NCBI GenBank assembly: GCA_963930655.1
Contig: OZ005617.1
Coordinates: forward strand, 5,582,501 to 5,646,500
Direction of reading: 5' to 3'
Length of the DNA stretch: 64,000 bases
DNA from: Myrica gale
Taxonomy: Eukaryota; Streptophyta; Magnoliopsida; Fagales; Myricaceae
Part shown: positions 12,325-29,906 of the stretch, in pieces
How the letters are laid out: every line of letters begins with the position of its first letter
Position numbering within the stretch: position 1 is the first letter of the stretch
Made by a program: the position numbers and the translations under genes
The notes under the pieces: model-generated
What the model was told of the DNA's origin: nothing
Seen by the model: the letters and a program-made list of their open reading frames with translations, nothing else
The model's database searches: none

Positions 12325-15300
12325 ATGGGCGACAACAAATGTCCTACAATGTTTGTTTTAGCGTATCTGATCTTGGTTCTGAACGGCCATGGTATTACAA
12401 CAATTGTGGAGGCACATAGCAATGTTCGTAATTCCAGCATCCCAAAAAACATTTCTTTCCGTAATCATGTCGATGTTTAGAACTCCTTAACTGGGTGTGC
12501 ATACATATCTTTTGCAATATACAGGTTCACATAGTTTATCTGGGAGAGAGGCAGCAAGACGATCTAAAGTTGATCACAGATTCACATCGAGATATGCTTG
12601 CCACAGTAGTGGGGAGGTATGACAGAAATATATGAAGAGGAAATAAGAAAACAAATTTTATGTACTTCAACCAACATTGATTTCGATTCCAATCAAATCG
12701 GAGTAACATGTGTATACACTTATAATTATTTTCTGCTATCTGCAGCAACGAAATAGCCTCAGAACTGATGGTCTACAGTTACAAACATGGCTTCTCTGGA
12801 TTTGCAGCTAAGCTTACAGAGTTTCAAGCGAAAAAACTGGCTGGTACAAGCAAAAACAATAGCTAATACAGTGCTTAAAGAGTTAAAGCAGAAGATCGTG
12901 TCTAAAGTCTAAACCACGTTTGTGATCAGTAACATATGAAATAATAAACTCTAAGCCTCTTGATATGACAGTAAATGATCATAGTTTGCTTATTGTTTTC
13001 TTTTTTGAATGTTCATGTGATGTTTTAGAGTTGCCTGGGGTTGTTCGGGTCATACCGAATAGCCTTCACAAGCTGCAGACTACTCGGAGCTGGGATTTTC
13101 TCCGTCTCTCTTCTAATTCACCTACCAGTATTCTTCACAAGAGTAATATGGGTGATGGAGTTATTATAGGCGTCTTGGATACAGGTTCATCTTCTTCACC
13201 ATCACAAGTATCTCTCTCTCTGTCTTTCTGTCTAATATCCTACAATAGATCCTGAAAAAGTAGCCTAATGAAGCAGGAATATGGCCGGAATCCAAATCTT
13301 TCAGTGAGGAAGGACTCAGGCCAGCTCCATCTCGTTGGAAGGGCGTCTGTGAATCTGGTGACAAATTCAATGCCACAACACATTGCAATAGGAAAATTAT
13401 TGGAGCCCGTTGGTACATCAATGGATTTCTCGCGGAGTACGGACGACCGTTGAACACGTCTGGAGACAGAGAATACGTATCTGCTAGAGATGCAAATGGA
13501 CATGGGACGCACACAGCCAGCACTGCTGCTGGTTCTTTCGTGGGCAACGTTAGCTATAGGGGCCTTGCTTCTGGAACTGTTAGAGGTGGTGCACCCCATG
13601 CTCACTTGGCCATTTACAAAGTTTGCTGGGATGTGCTTGGAGGCCAATGTGCATCAGCAGATATACTAAAAGCCTTTGATGATGCCATACATGATGGCGT
13701 TGATATTTTATCTCTATCAATTGGATCTTCAATTCCTCTGTTCTCAGATGTTGATGAACGTGATGGCATTGCAACTGGTTCATTCCATGCTGTGGCCAGG
13801 GGTATCACTGTAGTTTGTGGAGCTGCGAATGATGGACCTTCAGCATATACAGTTCATAACACAGCACCATGGATCTTAACTGTCGCAGCAAGCACCATAG
13901 ATCGAGCATTTCCTACACCTATTACTCTTGGGAACAACAAAACTTTAGTGGTATGGTGGTCATGATTCGACAAATTCCAGCTTAAAATTTCAAACATTGG
14001 ATCTAAAACAGTCTTCAAAATAATGTTTTCTTCTGAACATGAAGATAAAGTGATTGTCATGTGTGATTTTTCTTGTAGGGTCAAGCCATGTTTACAGGAA
14101 AGGAGATTGGTTTTTCAGGATTGGTATATCCAGAGTCCAAAGGACTTGATCCTAATGCAGCAGGGTAGCTTAATGCACCTCTTTTACTGAACATTCTGAT
14201 TATTTGATAGTTAACCTGAAGCATAATTCTTTGTCTTAATTACACTGGCAGTATCTGTCAAGCCCTCTCACTTAACGACACAAGCGTAGCTGGGAAGGTG
14301 GTTCTCTGCTTCACTCCATCGGCTCGGTCGGGTGCTGTTACTGCCTCAGCAATTGTGCGGGCAGCAGGAGGTGTTGGGCTGATTATCTCCAAGAATCCCA
14401 GTCATATCTTGGCTTCATGTGATGTTGACTTCCCATGCATTGAGGTTGACTACGAAATTGGCACCCGTATACTGTTTTACATAAGGTCTACCAGGTAACA
14501 ACAGAATCACAACCATTCGTGATTGCACTATCAATAGGTTCTCTTCTAATCCTCCAACTGACCATTGTAATGGGGTACACAGCTCTCCTCTAGTAAAGTT
14601 GAGCCTTTCCAGAACAGTTGTGGGCAAGCGTGTATCACCCCAGGTGGGGTATTTCTCATCTAGAGGGCCTAGCTCTATTGCACCAGCAATTCTAAAGGTT
14701 TGTCTTTTTTTTTTTTTTTTTTTTCTTTTTTGGGTGAGCCTAAAGGTTTGTCTTATTACAATGCAGCTTAATAGTTCTGACTTTAGGCAGGCAGTCGGAT
14801 ACTACATTTTTTTTTTTGTAAGCTAGCTTTCATTTAATAGAACAGAGTTAACTATAGACAACATAACCAACTAAACTGAATACACTTAACACTAAACTAC
14901 CAAGGACGATCAGACAAACCACTAGAAAAAACCATGCAGCTACCAGGCAGGCACCACATTGCTTGGTCAAGAGATGCCTTATCCCCATAAACTGGACCAG
15001 TACCAGCCCGAAACACTAGATCAGAGTCTAGCCTGAAATCTCTACTCCTAAACTGTTTCGGAATTCAGAGATTGTTTTCTGGTCACTTTTTGTTTGGATC
15101 AAAGGGAAAAAAGAACACATATTTTCTTCATTGCAAGTCAAAACCGCTTTAAGTGACACACCTGTTTTTCTCATTGTGCTTCCTCTTTTGTAAGTAAAAA
15201 CCTAGCTTAATATGAGTGTAGTTATTTGGCTCTATTTGCACAGCATACCCAAATAAACTTGAACCACTCCATGTTAGCCTGAGCGCCATAATCATAAAAT

Positions 15301-16216
15301 GCTGAGTTTCTTCTAATATTCGATTAAACTTAACTTGTTATTTCTGTACGAGACAGCCAGATATAGCTGCACCTGGTGTCCAGATATTAGCTGCCACTTC
15401 TGCTCTTGATCCATCGATGGATGGAGGATATGCCATGAAAACCGGAACTTCAATGGCAACTCCTCATGTCTCAGGCATTGTGGCACTTCTCAAAGCCTTA
15501 CACCCTAATTGGTCCCCGGCAGCCATAAAATCAGCCCTCATCACGACCGGTACTCCAGCTCTGACACCTTTTATTAAACAGTTTTGTTATAGATTCGCTT
15601 CCAGTTAGAAGTCCATGCATAGAAAACTGACTGACGAAACGCTAATCTTAACGCAGCATGGCGGAATGATCCATCTGGATTGCCAATCTTTGCAGAGGGA
15701 TCTCCTCAGAAGCCTGCTAATCCATTTGACTTTGGGGGTGGAATTATAAATCCAAATGGGGCCGCAGACCCTGGACTGGTATATGACATGGACACTACCA
15801 GCTACATACATTATCTCTGTGCCATGGCTTACAACAACTCCGCTATATCTCGGCTCACTGGACAATCCATAATGTGCCCCAGTGAAAAACCCTCCATTTT
15901 GGATGTCAATCTGCCTTCTATAACCGTACCAAGTCTCAGAACTTCTACCACTATCACCAGAACTGTTACAAATGTAGCTGCCCCAATATCTACTTATAAA
16001 TCCGTAATTGAACCTCCGTTAGGCGTAATTATATCGGTATACCCTGATGTCTTGGTCTTCAACTCTACTGTTAAGAAGCTCTCCTTTAGGGTTACGATCT
16101 CCACAACCCACATGGTAAACACAGGATTCTATTTTGGAAGCCTAACATGGACTAATGGAGTGCATGCTGTTAGGAGTCCCCTGTCTGTAAAAACTGAGAT
16201 GCCAATACCAGTGTAA
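12325..16216 (+). CDS. Subtilisin-like serine protease (subtilase, SBT3-like), 10 exons, intact
   Basis: Secreted or cell-wall S8 family endopeptidase. Exons are 12325-12423, 12525-12616, 12746-12843, 13029-13184, 13277-13950, 14079-14164, 14252-14494, 14583-14697, 15357-15549 and 15657-16216. Phases agree and give 771 aa, normal for plant subtilases. A signal peptide (residues about 1-30, [14 protein letters not shown]) precedes the I9 prodomain starting [10 protein letters not shown]. The catalytic triad is complete: Asp147 (GVLDTG), His224 (NGHGTHTAS) and Ser553 (GTSMATPH). The oxyanion Asn333 lies in AANDGPS. A protease-associated region sits between His and Ser (about 400-480), and the C-terminal Fn3-like domain contains TRTVTNV and ends MPIPV. 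Some upstream frames open at a TTG, but the ATG chosen starts the signal peptide. A tandem duplicate downstream is broken. SBT3 assignment rests on overall resemblance; substrate and pathway are unknown. Confidence 0.95.
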
Positions 16217-16647
16217 TCATTTCTAAGCTTATATGTTTAGTCTTCACCGAGATCTTTTTATTGCTTTTGGGACTCTCTTGGATCTTCATGTAATTAAAAA
16301 GAACAAATAATCCTCCTTTATGTTTATATACAATTTTGGTCATCCATCATTGTTCAATACTGAAGTCAGTAAATGATCCTAATTCAAATTTAGATTCCCC
16401 AAATTTACATAAAATATCTTTCATTCAAATTAAACCCACGAACTATAGGACCGAAATGGCTAATGTTGTCAAATTGAATGCCATCAAAGGGTACTCATAG
16501 TCCTATTCTCATGTGTCTGCAATATTAGGCATCAAATCTAAAAACAAAAGGGTACTGATAATCCTCTTCTTATGTACCATGTAGTCTTATTGTAAAGGAG
16601 ACAACTTCTGGTGCTTTGCTTATTCTGGAACAGAGTTCCTTACAAAA
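16217..16647. other. 3' flank of the subtilase
   Basis: Presumed 3' UTR and AT-rich spacer. Nothing else was recognised. Confidence 0.4.
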
Positions 16648-17016
16648 TGTTGAAATAAAAGGAAACGGATTAATTGTACAGAGAGAGAAGTGAGGAAAAA
16701 ACGGTTTTAGGCGGTTCGTCTTGCAAACTACGTCCACAATTGAGAAAGTTCTGGATATGATTCTTAGGTGTGTTTACTACATGTTAGGCATGATGTATTT
16801 ATACAAAAGTGGAGGAGACAAATTTCCACAAAGTAGGACCTGTAATTTGTTGCTTAATCAAAGGATTCAATTAAGCTCCTTGATTGATGGTCAATATCAA
16901 TCAAGGCTCCTTGATTTGAGTGCCATCAGTTTACTTTAGAGTTGCCTATTTGATTTGCACAAAATAAGGGTAGAAAATATTCCTCTGTATTTCTTTATGA
17001 TTGTTCACCCCCAACA
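16648..17016. repeat. Possible solo LTR
   Basis: The stretch begins TGTTG and ends CAACA, the inverted termini typical of LTRs. It holds a TATA-like TATTTATACAAAAG near 16795. No matching 5-bp duplication was found at the edges (CAAAA versus CTTTT), so this is tentative. Confidence 0.3.
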
Positions 17017-17086
17017 CTTTTCATAAGCCCAGGGAAGGAATTATTATCTTCAGGAGTGCAAGCATCAATTGTCAAATACCTCAAAT

Positions 17087-17912
17087 CTTGTATTCTTGTT
17101 TTTTTTTTCTAGGCAAAATTGAAATATTATATAACTAGTGGGTAACAGTACAAAATAGCTGGCACATTACAAGAAAGGCCCACTGGGCCGACTATTTGAC
17201 ATTGGGCTTGAAGTCCATTACAACATTTGAAAAGGACCTAAAGTCCATACACCACAAGAAAGCCTAAAAGCCCATAGATACAAACAGGACACACAAGCCC
17301 GCAGGCCACAATTGATCCAGAAGGCCCACAAAGATTAAGGAGGCCAAAAGGCCTCAAACCAGCAGGGCCGCAAAACGCAGCGTCTTTTATCGGAGGAGAG
17401 GATACAACGGAGGTACCTCGATCCTTCTTCCGCAAACGAACCTCCATGCAAGCGCCAACAAAAGTGAAAGAGCAGACAATAGCTCCCAACAAAAAACGAA
17501 GGAGAAAGGGCGAAGGGCGCCGTTCCAGTTGCGCACGAGAGATCCAAACACCCACAGAGGAGAGCGTGTGACTCTATGCACCGAAGAGGGGTGGTGGGAC
17601 ACCGGAGAGGGTACATATCTGGGGTTGGTGGTAACCCACAAAGGAGGCGATAGAAGAAACGAAACAAAACCCCACATAGGAGACAAAAGTAACAACCAAA
17701 CAAAGAAAAGAGAGGAAATAGCTAGCCACAAGATTTGTACAGAAAAGATCTGACTAGAGAGGAGAGGAAAACGGGTCCCGCCTCCTCAAAACAAGGGCAC
17801 AAGAAGAGAATCAGAAAAAAGATAAGAGGGAAAGTTCTAGAGAGAGGTGAGGGCTCACCTCTCTCTAGAAACATGTGTCTACTTGACTTCCTTCGGTCCT
17901 TGTATTCTTGTT
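17087..17912 (-). mobile_element. Retroposed element (LINE-like, non-autonomous) with 14-bp TSD
   Basis: A perfect duplication CTTGTATTCTTGTT flanks the insert (17087-17100 and 17899-17912). The insert, 17101-17898, begins on the plus strand with a T-run, that is, a poly(A) tail for an element on the minus strand. Near its 5' end is a perfect 17-bp inverted repeat (17835-17851 and 17854-17870, TTCTAGAGAGAGGTGAG). These are hallmarks of target-primed reverse transcription. The frames inside (for example about 17238-17555 minus) show no reverse transcriptase, so it cannot encode its own movement. Whether it is a LINE internal-deletion derivative or another retroposon is open. Confidence 0.75.
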
Positions 17913-18400
17913 CTGCTATTTCTTTATACTCGCATTATTTTTCGTCTATTTTGTACTATTCTATATTTGTATGGCAAATGAATTTATGGTACATGGTTCA
18001 TTTTTGATTTTGGCCCTCTTAATCGAACGGTTTAATGGATGAATGCTGACTTTTTTCAGCATTTTCTTCACTCCTGACCACCAAAAATATCATGATACAG
18101 TGCATTTACAGGATTGTGGATTGATGTAGAAGCACAAGAATGTTCAAAACTTCTATTCAAACCGTACGTGGCCCGCATGTGGAATGTGGAGAAAAATTTA
18201 AGAGACTTATGCTTTTACTAGGAACACTACATGCACTTTCGTTAAATTGTTCAGTCCAACTTTATTTCCAGTCCTCAGCTTCTGCCCAAAACGAGCATCA
18301 ACTTAATTGGTATGGTTAATGTTCCTATGAGTATTAAACTTAGGCAATAATTAGCAAATGATCATCAAGTTTCAAACCGGTCAGCATTTGTGCTTACAAA
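17913..18400. other. Spacer between the subtilase copies
   Basis: AT-rich, with no gene or repeat boundary seen. Confidence 0.4.
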
Positions 18401-18806
18401 TTAACGTAGAAGTCCTTAGTCTTCATATCTACGTCGATGTTTACGGTTCTTTCGGTGGCACATAGCAATTAATTCCTAAGAAATTTCTTTATTCCTCTAT
18501 TTCACTTCAAAAGAAATGCTGCGTGGAATGCACTCTCCAAATATGGAGCCAGAGGAAGCTACTTCTCAAGGCCTGCAGCTGTTCGTGGAGGGTAAGATCA
18601 GAGATTACGTGCGTGGATATATACAACTCCTGCCGTTTTCAAGAACTTAGATTTTTTTATTAATCCACTAAATTCCAGACAATTGAATAATTCAACTACA
18701 GTGACTGTTCGTCATTTGTGAAGTCTTGATTGGCAAAAATTATTGTTTTGGTCCACTACTTTTCAATCCGAAACTGTGAGGTTCCCAGAAGTTCAAGGAG
18801 TAACCT

Positions 18807-18812
18807 TATAAA
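18807..18812 (+). promoter_or_regulatory. TATA box of the subtilase pseudogene
   Basis: TATAAA followed by ACAGTGGA, matching the intact copy. The roughly 30 bases that precede the TATA box in the intact gene are absent here. Confidence 0.5.
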
Positions 18813-18980
18813 ACAGTGGACACAACCATATTTGCAGAACTCACAAGCGTTTCTATATTTTTTGTACTTGCTTTGAAGTGAATCCTAGATCAGTCTTTTG
18901 GCAAGTGATTCTTAGCTCAACCTCTCGAATCACATTTGATCTTTGATCAACTTACCCTCTCTGTGAAGCTTGTAGAAGAT

Positions 18981-23931
<4,951 letters not shown>

Positions 23932-24541
23932 TTCTGCTATAGATGCCTTCTGACTAGAAGAAAGAAATTGGGCTATTAAGACATTTTTCTTACATTTTCC
24001 AAATGAGTTTACTTTTGCCTAAAGAAGAATCACATGGCCAAAACACTATTTTCCAAAGAGTCAAGACATGCTCAAGTAACTTCATGAAAAGTAACCTCAA
24101 GACCATGCTTAAACATGCACATTGGATTGCCAAATTAAAACGATAATCAAACTGTTACACAAAGCACCTCAGTAACATTGACATGAATATTTCGTACATA
24201 ACTGAAATCATCAAGCAATCAGATTGATAATCAAGTAGATGAAAACAGAAAACCACATCTTAGTCAAACTGTTACACAAAGCACAGGCTCACATCTGGTA
24301 CCACAAAATGTCATTTCCCCACAAAATGTCATTTCCTAAAAAGCAACATGATAAGAAACAATCTTATAAACACATTCTGCCCACCGAATTTACAATTTTA
24401 ACTAATTTGATTCTAAAGAAGACCCATTAGGTGAAGAATGATGTCTCATTATGCAGACTATGACACAGAAAAGACCTCAAGCTAAAAGAACAAAAGAGAG
24501 GGAAAAAACAAAAAACGAAAAAAACCGATACAAATCATTCA

Positions 24542-24604
24542 CACACTGCGGCATGTAGAGGAGTCAAAACCAGGAGGCGGATTCCCACTTGGGATGGGCT
24601 CCAT
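24542..24604 (-). pseudogene. Exon fragment resembling the UBP1 oligouridylate-binding protein family
   Basis: After an acceptor TTTGCAG, 21 codons read [16 protein letters not shown] then TCRSV. This resembles the segment that precedes RRM1 in plant UBP1 RNA-binding proteins (IEPIPSGNLPPGFD...CRSVYVGNIH, recalled from the family). A stop TGA follows at once and no RRM is encoded. A likely upstream exon with donor CTCAG|GTCAGT lies near 24982. This looks like a captured gene piece inside or beside the CACTA-like end at 25631. Confidence 0.6.
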
Positions 24605-25239
24605 CTGCAAAGTATAAAAGGGAAGAATGAACTAAATAAAGCCTAGGAACTCCAAGCTGATGCCCTCAATAAAATCAAAAAAAGATGCCTAAGAAAACAG
24701 AACAAGCACTTATCAGAATTGTAACAGCCCAGACTACTAATCAACCCTTACCCCCTCTCTCCCAACCGAAGACGAGAAAAAAATCTAACACGTGTAAATT
24801 GCTTTTCTCTTAAATGCTGATAAGAAATAAACCGAAGTAAACCACTCTATTCGTAGATGCAGATGGAGAAGATAACCAACCATCAGAGAGTCGGTTAAGA
24901 AGGAAAAACAGAGAATAATCAAGGACTACAACTCAGATAAGTTTTTGGGAGAGCAAAGTGTTAAAAAAAAAAATTAACTGACCTGAGAACAACATATGCA
25001 ACTCCGAACAGTGAGCGAGAGAGAAAGAGATTTTGAGGGAGAGGGAGCTTGAGGGAGATCTGAAGCTTCGACGTAGAGGGGAGGGGCTGGAGATTCGAGG
25101 AAGAGAGGAGGGGGCTGGAGATTTCGATGAAGAGGGGGGGGGCGCTGGAGACGAGATTTTTCAAAAGGTTGGGGGGCGGCGGAATGGTTTCCGAGCGGTG
25201 GGGGAGAAGAAATGGTATTTAGGTTTAAATAAATCCTCA

Positions 25240-25631
25240 CCTCGTTCGAACAATCATTTTTCTTGTTCGAACGAGATTATTTCGGTGACGAAAATATTTT
25301 TGTCGCTAAAAATTGATTTAGTGATGATTTAAAAATTTTCGTTACTAATACTTGTTCGAACGAGATATTATTGTTCGAACCATTAGACAACAATGTTTTC
25401 GAAACAGATTTTAATTGTTCGAATAAGATTATTTTAGCGACGAAAATATTTTCGTCTCTAAAGAATCATTTAGTGTCGATTTAACAATTTTCGTTACTAA
25501 TACGTGTTCGAACAAGATTGATTACTCTTTAGCGAAGAATGCCTAATTATGTCGCTGAAGATGTATTTTTAGCGACGAAATGAGTTTCGCCACTGATAAG
25601 TTCGTCGCTAAAGATCAAATTTGTTGTAGTG
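25240..25631 (-). mobile_element. Terminus and subterminal repeats of a CACTA (En/Spm) element
   Basis: The sequence ends TTGTTGTAGTG at 25631. Its reverse complement is CACTACAACAAATTTGATC, followed by repeated TTTAGCGACGAA-type motifs and repeated GTTCGAAC motifs, the usual subterminal arrays of CACTA transposons. No left terminus was found, so the element is incomplete or its other end is degraded. The region 24960-25240 beside it is purine-rich and exon-like. Confidence 0.7.
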
Positions 25632-26334
25632 CAAGTGCGTTATTTTCCGTCCAAGTTGTTGGAAATTTTGACGACAATGTGCAATGTGCAAGAACTTCCA
25701 AAGTTCAAGGGTGAAGTGTGTCAAAATTCAACGTTTAGAGTACAATGTGCCAGACCCTCCAAAATTCATGGGTGAAAATTGTATTTTTCATTATCTTTTT
25801 TTTTTTCCCGACCATTTGCTCGACATCCCTCAGTTTAAAGCTATTCGTAATTTCCTCACATACTTTAGGGCTCAAATGGAGAAAGGATTTTGTTTTTCGA
25901 TATCCATAATTTTAGTATGATGTAATTTTATATTAGCTTTTTAAATTTGGATGAATTTTTATGGTAGATTTTGGGTGAATATTTATTATTTATTTTATTT
26001 ATTGTTAATTTATAATGTATAAAAAAAGTGGTCAAAATTTTAGCTCAAAAAACAGTTGGCCAAAAAAGCCCACAACAGGAATTTTCGGATTCCGAAACCA
26101 AATTTACATTCTAATGGATATCAAAACCGGATCGGGAATGTTGCATCCATTCAAAGTTCCCCAATATACCACTTTGAACGGAAAACTCCTGTCATGGAAT
26201 CAATTGTTGAAGAAAGAAGAAGGAATGTTAGTCTCAAGGCGCTGAAGAAGGGGTTACAAGTTATCTCGAGGACTTATCTCGAGGACATTTTCCAAATATC
26301 TATTATATGGATCTTCATATTTTCTTACTAAATT
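25632..26334. other. Intergenic, nothing recognised
   Basis: AT-rich, with only short frames and no domain. Confidence 0.4.
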
Positions 26335-27256
26335 AGATCCCCGATTTCCATCTCCTTTTTTTCTCTCTCGAACTTTCCTTCCCCTGCCCTTGCGTCCCCC
26401 CTTTTCTCCTTGACTTTTCGGCAGTGTGAGGAGCTCCGGCTCCTCCTGTTGGCGCCCCCACCTTCCTTCCCCCTTTCTCCTTTCTCTTTCCCCTCCCTTT
26501 CCTTCCTTTTCTCCTCCGCCCCCCTCCGTCTTCCTCTTCTTCTCTTCCTTTTTTTTTGTCTGGAACCTTGACGGTAGATCCCGGTGTTTTTGTGCATTAT
26601 CGGTGGCCTCAACCTTGTCCAATGTCGTCTACTCCTCCTGCCGAGCACAACGGTACCGGTCCGGCTCCCATCGGACGGCGCGTGAAGTCTCACGCGCACC
26701 ATGTGCCGCGCGTGGATCTCACGCGCCCGTCACTATCCTCACTGTCCTCGGTTTTGGCTGCCACGCGCCGCCTGGCTAGGTCCTGCACTTTTTGGCGAAC
26801 CCAGCGCCTCCTTGATGCTGACTTCTGGTGGCGCTTGGTGTACACGCGCCGGGTGCTTCTCCTTGCGATGACGGTGGCTCGACCTCTCTGCTCATTTGCT
26901 GGCGGTGGTGCTGGTTCCGTCTATGTTTGGTGGCTGTTTGGTTTTTGTTGTTGGTTGTTTGTTAGTCTGTATTTTGTGTTGGTGTGTTTTGATCCGTCTC
27001 CTGCGTGAACTTTTCCCATCCTTTAGGGATCTTTTATCCGCCTTTGTTTGAGCGTTATGTATCGGGTTGTGGTGTTTTATCTGCTGGTAAGCTTAAGTCC
27101 TAGTAACGTCGTCTACTATGTCCGGCCACCGCTCCCATTGCCTAGCATGAAGCATATAGTGGTTTTACAGATTCTTTTTAGGATCCCGCCGGCTTTTTAC
27201 GCCTGGTCAGTGTATTTTGGTTTCGATTTGGAACAAAAAAATAAAGATCCCCGATT
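26335..27256 (+). mobile_element. Poly(A)-tailed retroinsertion with 12-bp TSD, identity unknown
   Basis: AGATCCCCGATT occurs at 26335-26346 and 27245-27256. The 898-base insert between them starts pyrimidine-rich, is GC-richer than its surroundings and ends in AACAAAAAAATAA, an A-rich tail on the plus strand. Overlapping frames (about 26426-27008) give no known domain. Target duplication plus a tail indicates retroposition. It could be a non-autonomous LINE derivative or a retroposed non-coding transcript. Confidence 0.7.
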
Positions 27257-28571
27257 CCCGATATGTATATAATATATATATATATACTTTATACATATTG
27301 TCGTGGAATTGATACAAACACGTAACCTTATATATATATATATATATATACATACATATCATGATACCAATAGCGAGTAGTTAACATGGATAGGAGGGAA
27401 ATACAATTGGAGACGTGCAATGGACATGAACTTTAAAAATCCCGGCATGCCATAATTGCCATTTAGGATAATGATGTTTATCCATTTTGGAAACCCAGCA
27501 GGCAGCATATACAGGTGAAACAACCCATATATATGACGAGTATGAGAAGGGAATGAGATATATTGAGAGGAATATTGAAGACAAAAGAGCAGCAGCTGAA
27601 AGATGGGGGACAAAGGAGGACTTTTGTCGATAATTACATGCGGCAGTACTCCTATTGGTATCTAGAAATAAACAACGCCGCACGTTGTCCCTACCTTCAT
27701 ATATCGGAGATTATTAACCCATAAATTTCTCTAAATATTTAATATCGTGCTGTTTCCATGCCGAGAGAGAGCGACGGATATATAATAGAATGAACTATTT
27801 TATTAATGCACGCAGATTTGACGATTCCTTTGATTATAACCACTGCTCTCACCGATAGGTGCCAGCATATATTAATCAAATTATAAAGTGGATATCATAA
27901 TTAATTCAATATATATAATACCATTCCGGAATTAAGTGAATTTCTTTTAATAAAGCTATGAAGGTTCCGCCCTCCTTTAAGTGAATTCAATATCTATATA
28001 ATACCATTCCGGCCGTTAATTAAGGGGTAGTTCGTCTCTGGCCAGCTACAGCTAGCAATTCAGAGTCCGTTGGTGGGAGTCGTGGGACTGAAGAAGCATG
28101 GAAACTAAGCGCTCAGTTCTAAAGGAAGGATGATATTCCCAATTAGGACTCGGGTGCTGCTGGTATGGGAACAACTTTGGGGTCCCATAGGCCACAGAAA
28201 TTAAACATAGATGCTGCAAAATCCAGAAGATCAAAGTCCCGTGATAGTGGTGGTCTTAACCAAAAGATGAAGAAATTCGAAAGTGATTAATGATGATGCC
28301 AATTAAAGGCTTCAATCATGACATAAACTATTGAATTAATTAATATTACCCATGCTTATCTCAATGCTAGCTTGAATTGACTATCCACGATTCCCTTGAT
28401 CATTTCGAATAATCTATGTACTTAACATGAGGAAGTAGTTGATACCAGCTAACGTTGCATGTACTTGGTTGTTCGATCTGATCTTAGGGAACTAGCTAGT
28501 GCCCGCTTTTTGTCTTTGTTTTTCTTTTGTCAAACATAAAACAACAATATTCTTAAGTTTCCGAGGGGATC
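27257..28571. other. Intergenic with TA microsatellites
   Basis: (TA)n stretches at about 27262-27290 and 27331-27350. No gene could be supported. Confidence 0.5.
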
Positions 28572-29901
28572 ATTCTAACTACTGGCAGAACCATAAATGA
28601 ATTTGAAGGGGACCAACAAACTCTTAAGGGAAAATGATAAAAAAATACTACTTAATGCAAAAAAATATATTAGAGTTAAAATATCGAAAATTAAGGACTA
28701 AAAACATAAAAATATTAAAATACACATACCGTACTATTTGCTGAGACTGAGAGGTGACAATTGGATCCTACGGATCTGCATTATCTGAAAACGTTGCAAA
28801 ATGACTTCGTTCTCAATAGTTTCAAAAATTTCTCTCTTGATGTATACTACCATACTATCATTCATCTAATCATCTCTCATCTTATTACGCAACTCAGTTT
28901 TGATAAACTTCATCACAGACCCGTAGGGGAACTGCAAGTCTTCAAACTAGGGTACATTAAGTTGTCTTTAATTTCCTGATCATTTGGCTCGGTTCCTTCT
29001 ACGTCATTGTCGGATTACGCTGTAATCCCACGAGGTAATACTAATTTTGATTTTGGTTCTATTATTAGGAAAGCAATATGTTGTTTTGAAGCTGATTCTT
29101 CTGTTTATAGGGATTGTTAATGATCCATTAAAAAAATACAAATCATAATAAGAGATACTTATAGATTTTTTTTTCGGTGTTTTCTGTTGTGTTCTTCTCA
29201 ATTGGTCTTGTTCTTACATGTATGCAATATTCAGAAATAAAATTTTGCAATTTTTGCCTTTAAAAAAAGAAAAATAATCGTCCATTTTGCTGGTGTCGGC
29301 TACGAATATCTTTTAGGTTGTGTTTGCACGAAAAATTTTACAAAATTTTTCACCAACTCACAATAAAATACTACAATATAATCTCTCTCTCTCTCTCCCA
29401 TCAAATCATAACTTTTCACTACAAAAAATATAAAAAATTACTTCTCTCTTCGCTTTTTCACTAAACCCAATATAATCACAAAACTCAATACCAAAAATTT
29501 TACAGCACAAACATACCCTAAGTTAGCCTCTATAATTGGCTTTAACGTGTGATTAGCGCACTAGGACTTTAACAATAATAATTTAAATCAAGCATCGAGT
29601 CAAGTCATCTTGGATTATTAATTCTTCTGTTGGGCAACTAAAGATTGATAATCCTCCAAGGAGAATACATTGCTATATATTTTTGCCCAATCTATATAAT
29701 TTTCATTTTTGTTTTGGTCGTCTTTTGTTTTTATCCTAAGAATGTCGATGTCGATTGCACTACTGGATGCGCTGTTCCTCTTGCTCATGGCACCTCATGA
29801 TCTACTTTACACAGTTCTACAAGAAAAAAAAATTGAACCATATGTAGAGGCCAACAGGGGTGGGGCCCAGTTGGCACCCCGGTTCCGCCTGTGATTCTAA
29901 C
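28572..29901. mobile_element. Non-autonomous hAT element, 8-bp TSD
   Basis: ATTCTAAC flanks the element at 28572-28579 and 29894-29901. The left end TACTGGCAGAACC and the reverse complement of the right end CACAGGCGGAACC are diverged forms of the CAGTGGCGGAACC terminus seen at 31721. Internal sequence at about 28600-28925 matches 31740-32030 of that related element, the 3' part of its transposase region. No intact transposase remains. A small MITE sits inside at 29310-29522. Confidence 0.8.
29310..29522. repeat. Small MITE nested in the hAT element
   Basis: The ends TTAGGTTGTGTTTG and CAAACATACCCTAA are inverted copies, and both are followed inward by a match to AAAATTTTA. The centre holds a (CT)n run. 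The superfamily is unresolved because a clean TSD was not found. Confidence 0.6.
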
Positions 29902-29906
29902 TGATG

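Noticed and set aside
13164-13808. Minus-strand frames of up to 135 codons across the subtilase exons
   Set aside because: They are antisense shadows of the large, clearly coding exon 5.
17238-17753. Overlapping frames of 105-122 codons in the retroposon
   Set aside because: No reverse transcriptase, endonuclease or other domain is visible, and they overlap in several frames, as expected of GC-richer non-coding DNA.
26254-27008. Long frames on both strands in the 26-27 kb insertion
   Set aside because: Low-complexity Arg/Glu/Lys or Pro/Ser-rich translations arise from the purine/pyrimidine bias; no domain recognised.
27381-27683. A 100-codon minus-strand frame
   Set aside because: No domain and no splice or promoter support; left unannotated.
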